NCBI GenBank assembly: GCA_905221605.1
Contig: CAJNDS010002668.1
Location: 1,049,501-1,059,508, forward strand
DNA: 10,008 bases
Source: Symbiodinium natans
Lineage: Eukaryota; Sar; Dinophyceae; Suessiales; Symbiodiniaceae
Reading direction: 5' to 3'
Of the stretch, positions 8,001 through 10,008 are shown in pieces; within the stretch, counting starts at the first letter, position 1, and each line of letters opens with the position of its first letter. The notes beneath the pieces are model-generated. The model worked only from the letters and a program-made list of their open reading frames with translations. It did not search any database and had not been told where the DNA came from. A program made the position numbers and the translations under genes.

Positions 8001-9225
8001 AACTCAGAAATCACCCATCTCATCCCACAATCCTCAACTTGTCCCCTTACATCCCTAAACCCTGAGTCCCCTCCAATACCCGTATATACACGCACCTATA
8101 TTGCAACAAGATACTCTGGAATGAATCTAGTGGGAAATGACCCTGAATTCGGCTTGATCATTCCTAAATAGCCTTCATTATGGGCGGGGGGGGGGGTAGT
8201 GTAGAGGGGGGTAGCAGGGGGGAACCCATGATGGTGGCAACCCTAAACCCTAATAAACCCTAATGAACCCTAATAAACCCTAATAATAAACTCTAATAAA
8301 CCCTAATAAACCCTAATCAACCCTAATAAACCCTAATGAACCCTAATAAACCCTAATAAACCCTAATAAACCCTACAAACCCTAATAAGCCCTAAACCCG
8401 GGAACCCATGATGGTGCCTCCCTGCAAGTGCGCAGGAGAGGGAGCGACGCATGGAGTTCGTGCCTGACCGGTCAGAGGCACGAGCCGGCCGTTTAGGGTT
8501 TGGGGTTTAGGGTTTAGGGTTTAGGGTTTAGGGTTGAAGGTTTAGGGTTTAGGGTTTAGGGTTTAGGGCTGAGGGTGTAGGGTTTAGAGTTGAGGGTTTG
8601 CTAGAGTTGGGGGTTTATGGTCGTGGGTGTCTAGGGCTTAGGGCGATTTGATTCGGGTGTCTGTCAGTGCTGCAAATTTTGGGGGGTTTAGGAAGTCGGA
8701 TTCAGGGTTTAGAAGGGTTTATCGACCCTACAATCATGCCACAGCTTCCAAAAATGCCAAAGCCAGCCTTAAACCCTCAAGAGTTTGCGTTGGGTTCAGA
8801 GGCACGGCTGGAATCCCTAAACCTTTACCCAGCCGCCTAAGCTTGGAGCATGGTCCAAAGGCTGGGGTAGAGTTGCCGGAGGGAGCTGTGTAGGAAACCT
8901 GCAGGAAAGACGCCACTACAAGATCAGAGCCGGTGCCCACTTTTACACTCGGACCCGGAGTAGGTCCTTGTTTCCCTTTTTTCAGGGCTGGGGTTCCCTT
9001 TATCGTCCCTTTAAAGCCCAAAAAGGTTACCCTTTTTTTATTCCTAGGCTTACTCCTGGGTCACCCTAAACCCAAAACCCTAAACCCTAAACCCTAAGCC
9101 CTCCTGGGTTTAGTACCTGACCATGCCAGGTGGACACCAGCTTCATCCAGGTGGATGGCGACACTAGGGACATGCTGAAGGAGCTTTTGCCTGATGACTT
9201 GCGATGTGTCCCCCCTTTATACTGA
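4996..9225 (+). CDS. RPS17: 40S ribosomal protein S17 (eS17), seven exons
   Basis: The product is eS17, a small protein of the cytosolic 40S ribosomal subunit. Joining 4996-5028, 5338-5391, 6008-6028, 6322-6402, 7002-7040, 8436-8477 and 9130-9225 gives one frame of about 121 residues without a stop. Family landmarks appear in order: [11 protein letters not shown] at the N-terminus; [72 protein letters not shown]; then [13 protein letters not shown]. Spacing between landmarks equals that in plant and animal eS17, with no gaps. Donors are GC (introns 1, 3, 4, 6), GT (2) and GA (5); all acceptors are AG|G and all introns are phase 0. Known homologues are about 130-145 residues, so the C-terminal tail is short, or continues in an exon I did not find. 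In a dinoflagellate the mRNA would be expected to receive a trans-spliced leader; AG dinucleotides lie at 4961-4962, 4979-4980 and 4992-4993. Confidence 0.93.
5167..5320 (-). repeat. Degenerate CCCTAAA array in intron 1
   Basis: About twenty units of CCCTAAA, CCCTAAG, CCCCAAG, CCTTAAACCCC and CCTTCAACCC fill the 3' half of intron 1, ending 17 bases before exon 2. The heterogeneity suggests an older array than the one at 2787. A weak TTTAGG word lies near the donor, at 5097-5102. Confidence 0.93.
5338..5391 (+). CDS. RPS17: RPS17 exon 2
   Basis: Eighteen codons, [18 protein letters not shown], matching the segment that follows VKK in eS17. The acceptor is CTTGGCAG|G and the donor is CAG|GTGCCT, the only canonical GT donor in this gene. 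Intron 2 is 616 bases. Confidence 0.95.
5832..5875 (-). repeat. CCCTAAA array in intron 2
   Basis: About six CCCTAAA-type units, with CTCTCAA and CCCCTCC variants. The region before it in the intron holds weaker words of both orientations: GCTTAGGG near 5536, CCCTAGACCCC near 5633 and GGGTTTAGGG near 5682. Confidence 0.85.
5902..5984. repeat. Dispersed repeat, intron 2 copy
   Basis: The run TTCCCCTTTTTAGGGCTGAG, then GTTCCC, a CCCT..AAA segment, AAAAGGG, a T-rich tract and TTCCTAGGCCTAGGCTACT. The same order of words, with indels, recurs at 8971-9057 in intron 6. It contains a perfect 12-base palindrome, CCTAGGCCTAGG, at 5967-5978. Both copies precede an exon at a distance of tens of bases. 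The nature of the element is unknown. Confidence 0.6.
6008..6028 (+). CDS. RPS17: RPS17 exon 3, 21-base microexon
   Basis: Seven codons, VNKKITE, fill the gap between exon 2 (..LTLDFQ) and exon 4 (EVATIPSK..). The family sequence here is of the form TNKKxxEE, so the length fits without a gap. The acceptor is CCCTTCTTCCAAG|G with a good pyrimidine tract, and the donor is GAG|GCTCGG (GC type). It is so short that only the flanking homology reveals it. Intron 3 is 293 bases and holds TTTAGGG-like words at 6094-6119, after its donor. Confidence 0.85.
6322..6402 (+). CDS. RPS17: RPS17 exon 4
   Basis: Twenty-seven codons covering [16 protein letters not shown] and [11 protein letters not shown], the most conserved core of eS17. 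The acceptor is CTCGCCAG|G and the donor is AAG|GCATGG (GC type), required because the next residues GPVRG come from exon 5. Intron 4 is 599 bases. Confidence 0.97.
6409..6472 (+). repeat. TTTAGGG/TTAGGGG array at the start of intron 4
   Basis: Four TTAGGGG-type units followed by TTTAGG, TTTTAGGG, TTTAGGG and TTTAGGA variants. It begins 6 bases after the exon 4 boundary, so the donor lies almost directly against the array. It is opposite in orientation to the CCCTAA-rich end of the same intron. Confidence 0.93.
6838..6960 (-). repeat. Degenerate CCCTAAA-like tract at the end of intron 4
   Basis: Scattered CCC(T)AAGG, CCTAGACCCC, CCTAAACTACCCTAAGCCC and CATAAAACCCTA words over about 120 bases, ending about 40 bases before exon 5. 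It is too degenerate to be called a tandem array, but the composition and orientation are clear. Confidence 0.6.
7002..7040 (+). CDS. RPS17: RPS17 exon 5, GA donor
   Basis: Thirteen codons, [13 protein letters not shown]. The acceptor is CCCTTCTCCAG|G. Homology requires the join QEE|ERERR, which puts the donor at GAG|GACTCG, a GA-AG intron. The alternative boundary one codon earlier also begins with GA, so a non-GT, non-GC donor follows either way. Intron 5 is 1,395 bases, the longest in the gene. Confidence 0.94.
7117..7223. repeat. Foldback (MITE-like) element, copy B
   Basis: The left end AAGGTCCGTGTACCT pairs with the right end AGGTGCATGGGCCCTT. An inner stem pairs ATACTTGGGCCTTTGAAAG (7142-7160) with CTTTTCAGGCCCAAGTGTAT (7178-7197), and the word CCTATGTAG occurs both before and inside the stem. 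At about 107 bases it matches copy A (4264-4372) in length and end sequence. The bases before it (7092-7119) form another imperfect palindrome of GGCCTTAAGGCCC and GGGCCCTTTAAGG. It lies inside intron 5. Confidence 0.55.
7224..8181. other. Middle of intron 5, no separate gene seen
   Basis: The sequence is intronic by position. Degenerate CCCTAA-like words occur around 7434-7535, 7866-7900 and 8050-8062. Short open frames on both strands (for example plus 7580-7822) overlap and have no recognisable domain. I see no nested gene. Confidence 0.5.
8182..8222 (+). repeat. G-rich tract, G-quadruplex potential
   Basis: Four G runs of 3, 11, 6 and 6 bases within 41 bases (8182-8184, 8186-8196, 8206-8211, 8217-8222) satisfy a G-quadruplex pattern in the transcribed (RNA-like) strand. 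It lies directly before the left 17-bp direct repeat that brackets the next array. Confidence 0.75.
8220..8236 (+). repeat. 17-bp direct repeat, left copy
   Basis: GGGAACCCATGATGGTG, identical to 8400-8416. The pair brackets the CCCTAATAAA array and has the form of a target-site duplication. Confidence 0.95.
8237..8399 (-). repeat. (CCCTAATAAA)n array
   Basis: About fifteen units, mostly the 10-base form CCCTAATAAA, with CCCTAATGAA and CCCTAATCAA variants and plain CCCTAAA at both edges. The longer unit looks like CCCTAAA expanded by TAA. It appears nowhere else in the window, so it probably amplified in place. Its right edge is 36 bases before exon 6. Confidence 0.95.
8400..8416 (+). repeat. 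17-bp direct repeat, right copy
   Basis: GGGAACCCATGATGGTG, exactly 180 bases downstream of the left copy and 19 bases before exon 6. The intervening tail CCTCCCTGCAAGTGCGCAG is the acceptor region of exon 6. Confidence 0.95.
8436..8477 (+). CDS. RPS17: RPS17 exon 6
   Basis: Fourteen codons, [14 protein letters not shown], continuing QEE from exon 5. The donor GAG|GCACGA (GC type) is set by the length match to the family between VP and the VD motif in exon 7. It is bracketed by a CCCTAATAAA array upstream and a TTTAGGG array 14 bases downstream. Intron 6 is 652 bases. Confidence 0.93.
8492..8645 (+). repeat. TTTAGGG array at the start of intron 6
   Basis: About eleven good TTTAGGG units to 8570, including GTTTGGGG and TTGAAGG variants. 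Increasingly degenerate G-rich words (GGGTGTAG, TTGAGGG, CTTAGGG) continue to about 8645. It starts 14 bases after the exon 6 boundary. Confidence 0.93.
8971..9057. repeat. Dispersed repeat, intron 6 copy
   Basis: TTTCCCTTTTTTCAGGGCTG, GGGTTCCCTTT, CCCTTTAAAGCCCAAAAAGG, a T-rich tract, TTCCTAGGCTTACT. This is a diverged copy of 5902-5984 in intron 2, in the same orientation. It is followed directly by a CCCTAAA array, whereas in the intron 2 copy the array comes just before it. Confidence 0.6.
9063..9105 (-). repeat. CCCTAAA array at the end of intron 6
   Basis: About six units (CCCTAAA, CCCAAAA, CCCTAAG), ending 24 bases before exon 7. It is complementary to the TTTAGGG array at the start of the same intron. 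Confidence 0.9.
9130..9225 (+). CDS. RPS17: RPS17 exon 7, terminal exon with uncertain end
   Basis: The acceptor is [28 protein letters not shown] matches the eS17 segment of the form IEVDxDTxxML, so the exon is real. The frame then reads [12 protein letters not shown] and a TGA at 9223-9225. Conservation is last seen around [10 protein letters not shown] (about 9201). The final codons lie in the left terminal repeat of the 52-bp array element, so the native end may differ. The tail may be shortened, or another exon may follow downstream. No AG|GT or AG|GC donor that would keep the conserved residues is visible near 9204. Confidence 0.85.
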   Translation: MDTSFIQVDGDTRDMLKELLPDDLRCVPPLY

Positions 9226-9550
9226 CAGCCCTTCAGAGGGATTCCAATACGGGATTCAACTATCATCCTTATTAAGGTCACAGTCCTTAAAAGGGATTCT
9301 AATAGGGGACACTATAATCCTTATTAAGGTGACAGTCCTTAAAAGGGATTCTTATAGGGGATACTAGAATCCTTATTAAGGTGACAGTCCTTAAAAGGGA
9401 TTATAATTGGGGATACTAGAATCCTTATTAAGGTGACAGTCCTTAAAAGGGATTATAATAGGGGATACTATAATCCTTATTGAGGTGACAGTCCTTAAAA
9501 GGGATTATAATAGGGGATACTAGAATCCTTATTAAGGACTGTTAGTGTAA
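9217..9550. mobile_element. Short inverted-repeat element carrying a 52-bp tandem array
   Basis: The left end TTATACTGACAGCCCTT (9217-9233) matches the reverse complement of the right end at 9534-9550, TTACACTAACAGTCCTT (14 of 17). Weaker C-rich/G-rich complementarity extends outward (GTGTCCCC / GGCACCCC). The interior is a tandem array. There is no coding capacity and no clear target-site duplication. It may be a non-autonomous DNA element whose interior amplified, or the ends may simply be edge variants of a self-complementary repeat unit. Confidence 0.5.
9226..9537 (+). repeat. Six-copy 52-bp tandem repeat
   Basis: Copies start at 9226, 9281, 9333, 9385, 9437 and 9489. The last four spacings are exactly 52 bases; the first copy is diverged and 55 bases long; the last ends at 9537. 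Each unit holds CAGTCCTTAAAAGGGATT, then TATAATAGGGGATACTAGAA, then TCCTTATTAAGGTGA. CCTTAAAAGG and CCTTATTAAGG are each near-palindromic and can also pair with each other, so the array can form repeated hairpins on either strand. Homogeneity is high in the inner copies and low at the left edge. Confidence 0.95.
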
Positions 9551-9630
9551 GGCACCCCAAGTTGAGGCCTAAGGAGTTGTTGAGCTGGGTTCGACCAGGG
9601 TCTTCGGCTGTCTCATGGTGATGGACTGCA

Positions 9631-9727
9631 GGGTTTAGGGTTTAGGGTTTGGGGTTTAGGGTTTAGGGTTTAGGGTTTAGGGTGTAGGGTTTAGGGTGTA
9701 GGGTTTAGGGTTTAGGGTTTAGGGTTT
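9631..9727 (+). repeat. TTTAGGG array downstream of RPS17
   Basis: About thirteen units, mostly TTTAGGG with TTTGGGG and TGTAGGG variants. With the CCCTAAA-like tract after 9885 it forms another TTTAGGG-then-CCCTAAA pair, about 160 bases apart, as inside introns 4 and 6. If the RPS17 transcript continues, this pair would fit a further intron. Confidence 0.93.
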
Positions 9728-9884
9728 CCCAGACCATAGGGCCTCAGACCCTAAGCGGGTTTTAACCCCCTAGGAAAGCACAAATCAAGTGAAGGCACCC
9801 GCCCCGCTGCGCCCTGACAAGCCGAAGCTTCACGTCCAAGCACCACACACTTACATTCCCCTGTGAATCACGATAAGCCCCTCA

Positions 9885-10008
9885 ACCCTAAACCTCTGAA
9901 CCCTAAACCCCTAAGCCCCTAAACCCCTAACCCTAAAACCCCAAACCTTTGGAACCCTGAACCCTAAAGCTGGCAACTAAACCTCTCAACCCCAAACCCC
10001 GAAACTCC
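9885..10008 (-). repeat. Degenerate CCCTAAA tract at window end
   Basis: CCCTAAACC, CCCCTAAGC, CCCCTAAACC, CCCTAAAACCCC and similar units run to the edge of the window, interrupted by GGAACCCTGAACC and GCTGGCAAC. The stretch from 9728 to 9884 before it holds no recognised gene. Confidence 0.85.

Noticed and set aside
5861-9021. Two minus-strand open frames (5861-6073 and 8734-9021) with similar peptide segments
   Set aside because: The similarity comes from the shared non-coding repeat at 5902-5984 and 8971-9057. Both lie antisense in RPS17 introns, and the rest of the frames is unrelated.
4996-9225. RPS17 as a pseudogene
   Set aside because: All exons join in frame without stops or frameshifts, conserved residues are kept, and all junctions follow one rule. 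Only the C-terminal end is doubtful.
9226-9537. CRISPR-like array
   Set aside because: The 52-base units are contiguous without variable spacers, the context is a eukaryotic gene, and no cas-like gene is present. It is a plain tandem repeat.

Overview
The window looks like nuclear DNA of a eukaryote with plant-type telomere repeats (TTTAGGG/CCCTAAA), most likely a dinoflagellate, perhaps of the Symbiodiniaceae or a relative. The reasons are: one well-supported gene with six introns; intron donors that are mostly GC, with one GA and one GT; an AG|G context at every acceptor; GC-rich exons in mid-GC, repeat-filled non-coding DNA; and TTTAGGG-type repeats scattered inside the locus. Chromerids also carry TTTAGGG telomeres and are the main alternative. 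The assignment is inferred from these features and not from a database match.

The one gene I can identify is on the + strand between 4996 and about 9225. It encodes the cytosolic small-subunit ribosomal protein eS17 (RPS17). Seven short exons join in one uninterrupted frame: 4996-5028, 5338-5391, 6008-6028, 6322-6402, 7002-7040, 8436-8477 and 9130-9225. They give about 121 residues that follow the eS17 family nearly column by column from the initiator Met to about residue 115. The C-terminus is uncertain, because the reading frame runs into a mobile-element-like tandem repeat that supplies the stop codon. All six introns are phase 0, and each is bounded by a direct AGG repeat.

Region by region: 1-1118 holds no recognised gene. 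1119-1390 is an inverted repeat whose arms end in TTTAGGG/CCCTAAA arrays. 1391-2786 is unassigned, with one imperfect duplication. 2787-3141 is a CCCTAAA array, a C homopolymer, a GC-rich island and a TTTAGGG array. 3142-4380 is unassigned apart from copies of a short foldback element. 4380-4962 lacks telomere-like repeats and has open, possibly coding stretches that I cannot name. 4996-9225 is RPS17. 9216-9551 is a 52-bp tandem array between short inverted repeats. 9631-10008 has a TTTAGGG array and then degenerate CCCTAAA repeats.

The most striking pattern is the polarity of the telomere-like repeats around the exons. CCCTAAA arrays lie upstream of exons, near acceptors, and TTTAGGG arrays lie downstream, near donors. 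Within introns the order is therefore TTTAGGG first and CCCTAAA second, so the two ends of an intron RNA could pair. A second notable feature is a (CCCTAATAAA)n array just upstream of exon 6, bracketed by an exact 17-bp direct repeat, as expected for a discrete insertion.
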